Shown: positions 37,580 through 45,656 of the stretch, one piece after another
Layout: every line of letters begins with the position of its first letter
How positions within the stretch are numbered: position 1 is the first letter of the stretch
Assembly (NCBI RefSeq): GCF_029689925.1
Contig: NZ_CP121445.1
Coordinates: 2,845,001 to 2,909,000, forward strand
Length of the DNA: 64,000 bases
Source: Anaerocolumna sp. AGMB13025
GTDB taxonomy: Bacteria > Bacillota > Clostridia > Lachnospirales > Lachnospiraceae
Direction of reading: 5' to 3'
Position numbers and translations under genes: made by a program
The notes under the pieces: model-generated
The model's input: the letters and a program-made list of their open reading frames with translations, nothing else
What the model was told of the DNA's origin: nothing
Databases searched by the model: none

Positions 37580-37777
37580 GTAGTTGAAAGTAAAATACAC
37601 TTTCAACGTCTTGATATGTAAGCCTGCTAAAGCAGGCGGACGGGAGTAGTTGAAAGTAAAATACATTTTCAACGTCTTGATATGTAAGCCTGCTAAAGCA
37701 GGCGGACGGGAGTAGTTGAAAGTAAAATACACTTTCAACGTCTTGATATGTAAGCCTGCTAAAGCAGGCGGACGGGA
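37580..37777 (+). repeat. 66-bp tandem triplet between the two GH65 genes
   Basis: Three units starting at 37580, 37646 and 37712 are identical except for one C/T change. Each holds a stem GTTGAAAGT/ACTTTCAAC and a stem GCCTGCT/AGCAGGC followed by GGACGGGAGTA. The last unit runs through GGGAGTAATTTAAAGT to the ATG of the second GH65 gene. The order of parts resembles the start-codon element (TTGAAAG stem, second stem, GGG-x-GTA, ATG). Confidence 0.95.
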
Positions 37778-37789
37778 GTAATTTAAAGT

Positions 37790-39982
37790 ATGATAAATTG
37801 GAAGATTGATGAAGAAGGGTTTTTTGAAGACCGTATTACTGCCAATGGTAATAAGTTTCTTGTAGGCAATGGATATATGGGAATCCGGGGGACTCTTACA
37901 GAGTATGATAAGCATAAATTTACTGCCGTTAATCTTGCCGGTATCTATGACCAAGTGGGAGATGGGTGGAGAGAACCTCTTAATGCACCTAATGGTTTAT
38001 ATACAACGGTAGAACTAGACGGTGAAAGTTATACGCTTCCGGATAAGAAACCGGCTTTCCACTCAATGAGTTTGGATTACAGGCATGGTATCTTTTCCAG
38101 GAAAACAACCTGGAAGACAGAGAAAGGCACTTTGACTGTAACAGAGGAACGTTTTGCGAGTTTAAAGGAAAAACACCTTATTACCATGAAATACACTGTC
38201 ACATCAGAACGTGACGGTATAATTAGGCTAATTACTGGTATCGACGGTGATGTATGGGATATTAACGGACCTCATTATGATGATGTGCTGTTATCCGAAG
38301 AGGGCAATATCATAAAAGCAGTAGGTATTACCCATGAAAGCAAAGATAAAGTTGTAGTATTTGAAGTTTATAATGCAGATTTTCTTTCAACAGAAGAGAT
38401 ACATAAAGCAGACAGAACAATATCCAGAGTTTTAACTTTTCATGCCAAAGCAGGAAAAACCTATACTATTAATAAATTTATCAGTGTCTTTACCAGTAAA
38501 GACAGAGAAGATTATATGGATCGTGCAAAAACCGTAGTTGACGGCGCAGAAAAAGCCGGCTACGAGGCAGCTTTAAAAAGCCATTTCAAGGAATGGGAAA
38601 AGAAATGGAGCATTTCCGAGGTGACGATTGAGGGGGATGATGCAGCCATGGAGGGACTTAATTACTCCATATATCATCTTCACTGCATAGCCCCAAGGCA
38701 TTCTGATAGTTTGTCTATAGCAGCAAGGGGCTTGTCAGGACAGACTTATAAAGGTGCGGTTTTTTGGGATACGGAAATGTTTATGCTGGATTTCTTTCTC
38801 TTTACTGAACCGGAGGTAGCAAAAACGCTGCTAAAATACCGTATCGATACTCTGGATGGAGCCTTAAAGAAAGCAAAAAGTTACGGCTATGACGGAGCTT
38901 TTTATGCCTGGGAGAGTCAGGAGGGCGGATATGATGCCTGCTCCGATTATAATGTGACCGATGTATTTACCGGCAGGCAGATGAGGACTTATTTTAAAGA
39001 TAAGCAGATACATATATCTTCAGCTGTGGTTTATGGCATTATGCGGTATGTGAATTATACCGGCAATAAGGATTTATTGGAAGAAGGCGGAGACAGGGTC
39101 ATCTTGGAATGTGCAAGATTTTATTATGATTTGCTGGTAAAAAGAGTTCCCATAGATCGTTATGAACTCCATGATGTCATTGGACCTGACGAATACCATG
39201 AAAGAGTCAATAATAATGCCTATACAAACCGCATGGCCAAGTATACCTTTGACAGTGCGGTAACTGTACTAGATTGGTTGTTAAAGGAAAAGTCCCTGGA
39301 TACGAAAGCGTTAGAACAAAAGGGCTATGATTTAAAGGGTTTAAAAGCTACCTATGAAGATGCAGCAAAAAGGCTGTATATACCGGAACCGGATGAGAAA
39401 ACAGGTATTATCCCGCAGTTTGATGGTTACGAAAAATTGGAAGATGTAGGGCTGGGCGAGTTAAAGGGGCGTATCCTTCATGAGAAAGAATATTGGGGCG
39501 GTGCTTATGGTATTGCTTCTCATACCAAGGTAATCAAACAGGCTGATGTTGTTACCCTGATGAACTTATTTTCAGAGGATTATAGTAAGGACCTGCTGCG
39601 AAAGAACTGGGATTATTACGAACCAAGGACAGAACATGGTTCTTCTTTAAGCGCTTGTATGTATGCGATGTTAGCTTGTAAATGCAGTATGCCGGATAAA
39701 GCGTATCCTTTATTTAGAAAATCAGCCGATGCTGATTTAAGCGGAGGCGGGAAACAATGGGCAGGACTTATCTATATTGGCGGAACCCATCCGGCAGCCT
39801 CCGGCGGAGCTTATATGACTGCAATAGAAGGTTTTGCCGGTATCCATGAAGAAAACGGAGTATTAAAGGCAAAGGCAGCGTTACCGGCTAAGTGGGAACG
39901 CTTATCCTTTAAGTTAATATACAAAGGAGACTTGTATGGAGTCATGGTTACGAAAGACCGGGCTGAGGTTACCTTGCTTTAA
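37790..39982 (+). CDS. GH65 disaccharide phosphorylase (second copy, kojibiose/nigerose/maltose-type motif)
   Basis: This 730-residue protein has the same GH65 domain order as its neighbour. The general acid is Glu468 in HDVIGPDEYHERVNNNAYTN, the motif seen in kojibiose, nigerose and maltose phosphorylases; AVFWDTEMFMLDFFL and YYEPRTEHGSSLSACMYAML are also conserved. It yields beta-glucose 1-phosphate, which the beta-phosphoglucomutase encoded at 41523 would convert to glucose 6-phosphate. Its 3' end overlaps the convergent LacI gene by 14 bases. Ribosome binding depends on GGGAG in the repeat tail, 11 bases before the ATG. Confidence 0.92.
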   Translation: MINWKIDEEGFFEDRITANGNKFLVGNGYMGIRGTLTEYDKHKFTAVNLAGIYDQVGDGWREPLNAPNGLYTTVELDGESYTLPDKKPAFHSMSLDYRHGIFSRKTTWKTEKGTLTVTEERFASLKEKHLITMKYTVTSERDGIIRLITGIDGDVWDINGPHYDDVLLSEEGNIIKAVGITHESKDKVVVFEVYNADFLSTEEIHKADRTISRVLTFHAKAGKTYTINKFISVFTSKDREDYMDRAKTVVDGAEKAGYEAALKSHFKEWEKKWSISEVTIEGDDAAMEGLNYSIYHLHCIAPRHSDSLSIAARGLSGQTYKGAVFWDTEMFMLDFFLFTEPEVAKTLLKYRIDTLDGALKKAKSYGYDGAFYAWESQEGGYDACSDYNVTDVFTGRQMRTYFKDKQIHISSAVVYGIMRYVNYTGNKDLLEEGGDRVILECARFYYDLLVKRVPIDRYELHDVIGPDEYHERVNNNAYTNRMAKYTFDSAVTVLDWLLKEKSLDTKALEQKGYDLKGLKATYEDAAKRLYIPEPDEKTGIIPQFDGYEKLEDVGLGELKGRILHEKEYWGGAYGIASHTKVIKQADVVTLMNLFSEDYSKDLLRKNWDYYEPRTEHGSSLSACMYAMLACKCSMPDKAYPLFRKSADADLSGGGKQWAGLIYIGGTHPAASGGAYMTAIEGFAGIHEENGVLKAKAALPAKWERLSFKLIYKGDLYGVMVTKDRAEVTLL

Positions 39983-40979
39983 CGCTGTTTCGTTCTACCA
40001 GATGGATTGGAAGGATCACTTCCCGGTTAGGTATTGGTTTATTCTCCAGCTGATCAATTAAAAAATAGACGGCTAATTTACCTTTTAATGGTGCATCCTG
40101 GTGAATAGTAGTAAGCCGTGGAGAAGTAAGATGGCATAAGTTAATATCATCGAAACCAATGACAGAGATGTCCTCTGGGACTCTTTTCCCGGCTTGATTA
40201 AGACCTGACATGATTCCAGCAGCTAATATATCCGCAGTAGCAAAAACAGCAGTGATATCGTTTCGTTTTGCCAGATTCATACCTAAAGCTACAGTAGTAT
40301 TCACATCCAGTTCCTGTTCAAAAACCAGTTCGGGACGAAAGGGGATGGCAGCTTCTGTAAGTGCCTTTTGGTAACCTAGGAAACGTTCGTATACAACACC
40401 TCTTTTTTTTATTGTAGGAGAAGCAAAAGCAATCTCTTTGTGACCTTTATCAATCAAATATCTGGTAGCGGTGTAACCGCCATTATAATCTTCCAGACCT
40501 ACGTTACACATATTGGGGTGTGTTACATAACTGTCTATTAATACGATTGGAATAGATAAGCCGGCCAAGGCATCAAAAAATTCATCCTGGAAAACACCGG
40601 TACAAAAAAGTCCGTCCACATTCCAGTTGCGAAGAAAAGTCAATAAATCAGCAGTGGTTTCAACGGTACGCAGCATAAGATAATATCCGTTTTCACGTAA
40701 AGTTTTTTCAATGGATCCAATAAAAGCAGAATGAAAAGGGTCTTCCACGATACTTTCATTTTTATTCTGGGTCAGGTGGCTGATCATTCCAATTACTTTT
40801 GAGGAACTAGATACCAGGGAGCGTGCTGACATATTGGGTACATAACCTAGCTTTTCAATCGTTTCATTGATATGGGCTATGGTTTCCGCGGAAACACGGC
40901 CAGCCCTGCCGTGAATTACGTTAGAGACTGTGGTACAGCTAACACCAACAGCTTGAGCGATATCCTTTATAGTAGTCAT
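39969..40979 (-). CDS. LacI-family transcriptional repressor of the alpha-glucoside island
   Basis: The 336-residue protein has an N-terminal helix-turn-helix (TIKDIAQAVGVSCTTVSNVIHG, in two parts TIKDIAQAVGVSCTTV and SNVIHG) and hinge (NMSARSLVS), then a periplasmic-binding-like sensor domain (VIGMISHLTQNKNE...GLFCTGVFQDEFFD...VIGFDDINLCHLTSPRLTTIHQD). AAAGGATC before the ATG at 40979 decides that start over one at 41000. The operator-like GTTTAAGGTTAAAC at 41003-41016 lies right in front, so it likely represses itself as well as the transporter at 31186. The inducer is probably a glucose disaccharide or a sugar phosphate. Confidence 0.93.
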   Translation of the reverse strand: MTTIKDIAQAVGVSCTTVSNVIHGRAGRVSAETIAHINETIEKLGYVPNMSARSLVSSSSKVIGMISHLTQNKNESIVEDPFHSAFIGSIEKTLRENGYYLMLRTVETTADLLTFLRNWNVDGLFCTGVFQDEFFDALAGLSIPIVLIDSYVTHPNMCNVGLEDYNGGYTATRYLIDKGHKEIAFASPTIKKRGVVYERFLGYQKALTEAAIPFRPELVFEQELDVNTTVALGMNLAKRNDITAVFATADILAAGIMSGLNQAGKRVPEDISVIGFDDINLCHLTSPRLTTIHQDAPLKGKLAVYFLIDQLENKPIPNREVILPIHLVERNSVKAR

Positions 40980-41002
40980 CCAAGATGATCCTTTCTTCAT
41001 AG

Positions 41003-41016
41003 GTTTAAGGTTAAAC
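41003..41016. promoter_or_regulatory. LacI-type autoregulatory operator
   Basis: GTTTAAGGTTAAAC differs from the transporter operators by one base. It lies 24 bases upstream of the repressor start and just downstream of a TATAAT (41030-41025 on the minus strand), so binding would block its own promoter. Confidence 0.75.
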
Positions 41017-41163
41017 TAATTATTATTATAGTCTATCACAAATGTAAATAAAAGTACAGATTAATTATATTTGAAATTGCTACATACGAAAAGAACTTCT
41101 TCCTGTATTGTGATGGCAGATAACGGTATCATGGTCGGAAGTTTAAAAAAATATTATAGAAAG

Positions 41164-41522
41164 GATGCCACATTAGAAGTTTTCAAAGGTTGAAAGAAAA
41201 TATAACTTCAAAGTAGATACCATCTTAGAATCTTTCAAAGGTTGAAAGAGAACATATATATTTAAAAAGATACCATCTTAGAATCTTTCAAAGGTTGAAA
41301 GAAAACATATATATTTAAAAAGATACCATCTTAGAATCTTTCAAAGGTTGAAAGAAAACATAAATATTTAAAAAAAGATACCATATTAGAATCTTTCAAA
41401 GTTTGAAAGAAAACACATACATTTAAAAGATTCCATATAAGAATCTTTCAACCGGATTTAGTAATAAATTTTTTTCTGTGGCCGTATCGCAGATGGATTT
41501 GTGATATGTAATGGGTATAAGA
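41164..41522 (+). repeat. Start-codon hairpin element, copy B, with its 5' half amplified
   Basis: Six units of about 53 bases begin at 41164, 41216, 41269, 41322, 41377 and 41429 (core GATACCATCTTAGAATCTTTC then AAAGGTTGAAAGAAAAC). Each junction forms CTTTCAA/TTGAAAG around AGG. The last unit leads into CTGTGGCCGTATCGCA, a stem TATCGCA/TGTGATA (one G-T pair), GTAATGGGTATAAGA and the pgmB ATG. Unit 1 carries GATGCCACATTA as in the element at 48395. The rest of the 40980-41163 gap holds the repressor promoter and nothing else recognisable. Confidence 0.9.
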
Positions 41523-42173
41523 ATGATAAAAGGCGTTATTTTTGATCTTGACGGAGTATTAGTCTCTACGGACGAGATGCATTTTAAAGCGTGGGAAAAG
41601 TTTGCAAAAGAACTTGGAATTATCAATTTTACCAAAGAGGATAACAAAAGGCAAAAGGGTGTAAGCCGTATGGAATCGCTGGAGGTTGTCTTAAGTAAAG
41701 GCAGCAGGGTATATTCTGAGGAAGAAAAACAAGAGTTTGCAGAACGTAAAAATCAATACTATATTAAGCTTCTGCAATCCTTAAAGGAGGATGCTATTCT
41801 TCCAGGTGTTATTAATACTCTTAAGATGTTAAAAGAGAAAGAAATTTTAATTGGAATTGGTTCCGTCAGTAAGAACACACCACTGATTTTGGATAAAACA
41901 GGACTTACACCATATATTGACAAGGTCAGCTGCGGACTTGATATTACAAGATCAAAACCGGATCCCCAAGTATTTGAAGTAGCAGCTGAAAAACTAGGAC
42001 TTCTGAAAGAAGACTGCCTGGTGGTGGAGGACTCCATAGCAGGTATTATTGCAGCAAAAGCAGCACATATGAGAACTTTGGGGGTTGGACCGGAATATAA
42101 GCAGTTAAGGGCTGATTATGCGGTGGCGAATTTACAGGAGGAAATTGATTGGAAATCAATACTAGATAGCTGA
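41523..42173 (+). CDS. pgmB: Beta-phosphoglucomutase
   Basis: The enzyme converts beta-glucose 1-phosphate into glucose 6-phosphate, feeding GH65 products into glycolysis. From ATG 41523 the protein has 216 residues and begins MIKGVIFDLDGVLVSTDEMH with HAD nucleophile Asp8 and acid/base Asp10; IGSVSKNTPLIL and VVEDSIAGIIAAKAAHM are the later HAD motifs. An ATG at 41511 is in frame but the family N-terminus and the element tail favour 41523. It has no AGGAGG site; GGGT in the repeat element is the only candidate. The location between the repressor and the glycosidase gene supports the pathway. Confidence 0.93.
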   Translation: MIKGVIFDLDGVLVSTDEMHFKAWEKFAKELGIINFTKEDNKRQKGVSRMESLEVVLSKGSRVYSEEEKQEFAERKNQYYIKLLQSLKEDAILPGVINTLKMLKEKEILIGIGSVSKNTPLILDKTGLTPYIDKVSCGLDITRSKPDPQVFEVAAEKLGLLKEDCLVVEDSIAGIIAAKAAHMRTLGVGPEYKQLRADYAVANLQEEIDWKSILDS

Positions 42174-42194
42174 TAATTGGTTGGTGTTAGATAA

Positions 42195-42266
42195 ATAGTT
42201 AGAAGAATAGTTAGAAGAATAGTTAGAAGAATAGTTAAAAGAATAGTTAAAAGAATAGTTAGAAGA
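42195..42266 (+). repeat. 12-bp tandem repeat ahead of the beta-helix glycosidase gene
   Basis: Six units ATAGTTAGAAGA (two with AAAAGA) run from 42195 to 42266 and end three bases before the GGAGG site of the gene at 42280. Changes in copy number would shift nothing in frame but could alter leader length. Confidence 0.9.
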
Positions 42267-42279
42267 ATGGAGGGTAATT

Positions 42280-43845
42280 ATGGAGGGTAAAAAAACCAGA
42301 AGCGGAGTCAGTGAATGGATTTTTGCATTGGTTCTGCTTATTTTGTGTGGCGGGATTTTTACATATATACACCTAAAAGCAGCAGAGGTGAAGCAGGTGA
42401 TAAGTCTAAAAGATGCAAAATTAGTGTTATATGAGGGACCAAAATCATTAAAAGATGCTACGGCAGCAGATCTTATAAATACCAGTGAGAAATTAAGGGA
42501 TTTTTCCCTGATGCACTGCACGGATACCAAAATATCGGTAAATGGATACGACTGTTATGTATATGACACCAATGTAAACCATACCAGAAGCTGGGTTCCT
42601 GATTATATGCCTCCCCAGTCCAGAACTCCGGTCGCTTATTTTGATTTCGCCAGGGCGGCTAAAGTGGAAGTAAAGGTTCCTTCAATTGATATCGATACAG
42701 TAAAAATAAGCCCGGTAAGTTATGGTATAAAGCCTGAAATTGATAAAGAAAACCATCAGATAACCTTTATGATAACCAAACCGGATACCTATACCATAAC
42801 CTTTAATGATTCTGCATCCCGGGCTGTACACATTTTTGCCAATCCCATAGAGACAGATGTACCGTTACAGGACGATGGGAATGTTGTTTATATTGGTCCC
42901 GGTGAATGGAATATTGGATCCATTATGCTAGAAGACAATCAGACTTTGTATATTTCTGGTGGAGCAGTCATTCACGGCATTGTAAATGCCAATTACGCAA
43001 AGAATATAACGGTTTGCGGAAGAGGAATTATTGATGGTTCCAAGCTGGAGGGCTGGCTCGGGAAAAATGCTTATATCCCGTTAAAGTTTGATAATTGTGA
43101 CAATATAACCATAAAAGATGTTATTGTATTAAATCCCAATGCCTGGGTGTGTGCCGCTAAGAGTTCAACCAATGGAGTAATCAACGGGGTTAAGATTATC
43201 TCCTCCAGACCCAATGGTGACGGTATCAGTCTATCGTCTTGTAAGAATTACCAGATAAGTAATTGCTTTGTAAGAAGCTGGGATGACTCTTTGGTAGTCA
43301 AAAATTATGAAGGAAATTCTGAGAATATAACGTTTAAAAATATGCAGCTATGGACTGACCTTGCCCAATCTATGGAGGTTGGTTATGAAACCAATAAGGG
43401 TAATAGGGCAGAGGCAGCCATCAGCAAAGTGAATTTTGAGGATATTACCGTTTTAAATAATTTTCACAAACCAGTTATTTCCATCCATAACGCCGATGAT
43501 GCACTGGTTTCTAATATAAGCTTTAAAAACATAACAGTGGAAAATGCTCAAATGGGATCTGGTGATGGCGAGGAAGCCCCTTACTTAATTGACCTTAATA
43601 TTGTCCAGAATTCAAATTGGTCAACGACAAAAGAAAGAGGACAGGTACGTAATATAAGTATTGACGGAGTTAAGGTTTTATCCGGGAAATTTAATGCTTC
43701 CCACATCGGCGGATTTGATGAAAGCCATACGGTTGATGGCGTGAGCATAAAAAATCTTGAGATACTAGGTGAGAGGATAACAAGTTTTGAGCAGGGAAAA
43801 TTTGAAATTGATGCAGCTACTGCTAAAAATCTTACTTTAGAATGA
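42280..43845 (+). CDS. Membrane-anchored right-handed beta-helix glycosidase (GH28/GH49-like)
   Basis: The 521-residue protein has an N-terminal transmembrane anchor (about 13-30), a beta-sandwich-like region (about 85-190) and a pectate-lyase-type beta-helix (about 200-510; many NITIKDV/NITFKNM turns). Candidate catalytic aspartates are Asp314 (NGDGIS), Asp335 and Asp336 (SWDDSLVV), spaced as the Asp triad of GH28 and close to GH49; the GHG histidine motif of GH28 is absent, and the WTDLAQSMEVGYE stretch after the Asp pair recalls GH49 dextranases. It probably trims an extracellular polysaccharide, with products taken up by the transporter at 31317. Substrate (pectic or alpha-glucan) is uncertain. 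GGAGG at 42269-42273. Confidence 0.75.
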   Translation: MEGKKTRSGVSEWIFALVLLILCGGIFTYIHLKAAEVKQVISLKDAKLVLYEGPKSLKDATAADLINTSEKLRDFSLMHCTDTKISVNGYDCYVYDTNVNHTRSWVPDYMPPQSRTPVAYFDFARAAKVEVKVPSIDIDTVKISPVSYGIKPEIDKENHQITFMITKPDTYTITFNDSASRAVHIFANPIETDVPLQDDGNVVYIGPGEWNIGSIMLEDNQTLYISGGAVIHGIVNANYAKNITVCGRGIIDGSKLEGWLGKNAYIPLKFDNCDNITIKDVIVLNPNAWVCAAKSSTNGVINGVKIISSRPNGDGISLSSCKNYQISNCFVRSWDDSLVVKNYEGNSENITFKNMQLWTDLAQSMEVGYETNKGNRAEAAISKVNFEDITVLNNFHKPVISIHNADDALVSNISFKNITVENAQMGSGDGEEAPYLIDLNIVQNSNWSTTKERGQVRNISIDGVKVLSGKFNASHIGGFDESHTVDGVSIKNLEILGERITSFEQGKFEIDAATAKNLTLE

Positions 43846-43857
43846 GAGGTGTGCCCT

Positions 43858-44481
43858 ATGAAAATAGTTAGAAGATTATTAATCGGATTGCTAGCTGCAG
43901 CTAATGTTGCATTAATTTTATATGCCGTAACATGGTTAAAGGAACCGCCGCAATCCATAGATGCGGCTAATGTTACTGTTGTAAAGGCTCCCAAACAGAC
44001 AGAGCCTATGGAACACCCAGACTTTGTAAAGAAAGATTATGTCCTGGTATTGCCGGAGGGAACGAATATTGCATTAGGTAAGAAGGTGGAAGCCAGTAGT
44101 TTTAATGATGTTTACACGCCAAGAAAAGTGGTGGACGGGGATACAGCTGGAATATCCTACTGGGAAGGAAAATCGGATTATCCCAATACCTTAACCGTAG
44201 ACTTGAAACAACCCTCTAAAATCCATGCTATCCGTGTTGCTCTATGCCCTGACCCAGCCTGGGGAAAACGTACCCAAACCTTTTCGGTTCAGATCAGTGA
44301 AGATGGAAATAAATTTACAGACTTTATCGATTCAAAGCAATATACGTTTGATCCTGATACTGGTAATGAAGTACAGTTAATCTTCGAGGATATTAAAACC
44401 AGATTTGTTCAGCTCTCATTTACCGAAAATTCGGGTGCAGGGGGAGGACAGGTAGCAGAATTTGAAATTTATAGTAAATAG
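43858..44481 (+). CDS. Membrane-anchored F5/8 type C (discoidin, CBM32-like) protein
   Basis: The 207-residue protein has a single N-terminal transmembrane helix (about 6-24) and one discoidin domain (about 65-207): NIALGKKVEASS, VVDGDTAGISYWEGK, LTVDLKQPSKIHAIRVAL and a final QVAEFEIYSK. Such domains bind galactosides or other glycans. It starts 12 bases after the glycosidase gene (ATG 43858 behind AGAGG; an in-frame GTG at 43849 is less likely). The pair looks like a split version of enzyme plus binding module, each with its own anchor. Terminator at 44505-44560. Confidence 0.82.
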   Translation: MKIVRRLLIGLLAAANVALILYAVTWLKEPPQSIDAANVTVVKAPKQTEPMEHPDFVKKDYVLVLPEGTNIALGKKVEASSFNDVYTPRKVVDGDTAGISYWEGKSDYPNTLTVDLKQPSKIHAIRVALCPDPAWGKRTQTFSVQISEDGNKFTDFIDSKQYTFDPDTGNEVQLIFEDIKTRFVQLSFTENSGAGGGQVAEFEIYSK

Positions 44482-44504
44482 CTATATTCAAATCAAGTAA
44501 TGAA

Positions 44505-44560
44505 AAGCCAGAATAGTGTTCTAATTATGGTTCTAGAACAGTATTTTGGCTTGTTCTTTG
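44505..44560 (+). terminator. Terminator of the glycosidase-discoidin gene pair
   Basis: AAGCCAGAATA and TGTTCTA on the left pair with TAGAACA and TATTTTGGCTT on the right (one mismatch), followed by GTTCTTTG. Confidence 0.75.
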
Positions 44561-44603
44561 TAAAGTTTTAGGATTGTAATTATAATTTTGTCTTATTAAA
44601 TTC

Positions 44604-44659
44604 TTGACAAATGAAGCAAAAAGATATATTGTTTTATTGTACACCCCACGGGGGTATAG
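44604..44659 (+). promoter_or_regulatory. copZ-csoR promoter with CsoR-type operator
   Basis: TTGACA (44604-44609) and TATTGT (44627-44632) have a 17-base spacer. TACACCCCACGGGGGTATAG lies just downstream (about 44640-44659) and is a C4-G5 interrupted palindrome as in known CsoR operators. Apo-CsoR bound here would repress copZ-csoR; Cu(I) would release it. Between it and the copZ start (44879) is a leader of over 200 bases in which I see nothing else. Confidence 0.7.
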
Positions 44660-44878
44660 AGGTTCAGAGCATTTTGAATTAGGAAAGACTTTTACTTAGT
44701 TCAGATAAGATTTTACCCTGCAATAAAATTAACGTTACTGGGGATGACCTGCCCGGTTGTCAGTAAACTGCTAAAAAAGTTTTAAAAGATAACGGATAAA
44801 TACGGTGGAGGTCAATCTCTTAACAACAGCATGAGATATTAATATCTGTATATAATAACATATAAGGAGAGAAAAATC

Positions 44879-45109
44879 ATGAAGAAAATATTAAAAATTG
44901 AAGGAATGACCTGCAGCCATTGCCAGGCCAGAGTAGAAAAAGCATTAAATGGTATTTCTGGAGTTAATGCAAAAGTAGACCTGAAGAAAAAGGCTGCGGT
45001 GGTAAGTTTTGATTCCGATGTGAGTGACGCTGTTTTTAAAGATGCCGTTACAGAAGCCGGATACGAAGTGGTGTCTATAGAAGAAAAAAAAGGTCTTTTT
45101 AGCAGATAA
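44879..45109 (+). CDS. copZ: Copper chaperone (heavy-metal-associated domain)
   Basis: The 76-residue protein is a single HMA domain with the metal-binding GMTCSHCQARVEKAL (Cys12, Cys15), the ferredoxin-like beta-alpha-beta pattern and the final VVSIEEKKG. CopZ carries Cu(I) to a copper ATPase or to CsoR. It is followed after 13 bases by the csoR-type gene. No CopA ATPase gene is nearby, which is unusual for a cop operon. AAGGAGAG precedes the ATG. Confidence 0.92.
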   Translation: MKKILKIEGMTCSHCQARVEKALNGISGVNAKVDLKKKAAVVSFDSDVSDAVFKDAVTEAGYEVVSIEEKKGLFSR

Positions 45110-45122
45110 TCAGGAGAGTGAT

Positions 45123-45386
45123 ATGAAAGCGGATAAGACTAAGGTTACTCGTCTTTTAAAAACTGCCAGAGGGCAGATCGATGGTTTATTAAAAATGGTT
45201 GAAGAGGACCGCTATTGTATTGAAGTTTCAAATCAGCTTATGGCTACCCAGGCAATCCTAAGAAAGGTAAACAATGAAGTGATTCACGCTCATTTAGGAG
45301 CATGTGTAAAAGAAGGATTTGAACAGGGTACAGAAGATGAAAAAATTGAAGAAATCGTAAAATTGATTGATAAGCTCTCGAAATGA
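45123..45386 (+). CDS. csoR: CsoR-family copper-sensing repressor
   Basis: The 87-residue all-helical protein (DUF156) has the Cu(I) ligands Cys32, His57 and Cys61 with the exact Cys-x24-His-x3-Cys spacing of CsoR, which separates it from formaldehyde (FrmR) and persulfide (CstR) relatives. It should bind the GC-rich palindrome at 44640-44659 and thus regulate its own operon. A terminator starts within its last codons. CAGGAGAG lies before the ATG at 45123. Confidence 0.9.
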   Translation: MKADKTKVTRLLKTARGQIDGLLKMVEEDRYCIEVSNQLMATQAILRKVNNEVIHAHLGACVKEGFEQGTEDEKIEEIVKLIDKLSK

Positions 45387-45401
45387 GGGCTTATCTTTTT
45401 A
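45369..45401 (+). terminator. Terminator overlapping the csoR stop codon
   Basis: GATAAGC plus CTC (45369-45379) pairs with GAG plus GCTTATC (45385-45395), followed by TTTTT at 45396-45400. The stop codon TGA (45384-45386) lies inside the hairpin. Confidence 0.8.
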
Positions 45402-45656
45402 TGTGTCCCGCAGGTATGAAATCTAATATAACTTTTAGCAAATTGCCACAATATCCCATACAAGGTCCTTTGGTGGCAAATATAATTTGTATACAATTAT
45501 AAACTGTTATTTTTTTAGATTTTTGGTTAATAAGACATAGAATAACCATTAACGATTATATGAATACTAAAAAATAAACAGATTATAAAGATATTCTTAT
45601 GAGACCTTAAGTTTTCTTAATTTTATAAAATATTATTTTATTTTTTACTTGACATG

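Noticed and set aside
37580..37777. Possible CRISPR array
   Set aside because: Units follow each other without unique spacers and there are no cas genes.
37535..37954. 139-codon antisense frame between and into the GH65 genes
   Set aside because: It is open only because the 66-bp repeat is a multiple of three; the protein is repetitive and lacks a ribosome-binding site.
41164..41456. Possible CRISPR array before pgmB
   Set aside because: The 53-bp units are contiguous and similar over their full length, so there are no spacers.
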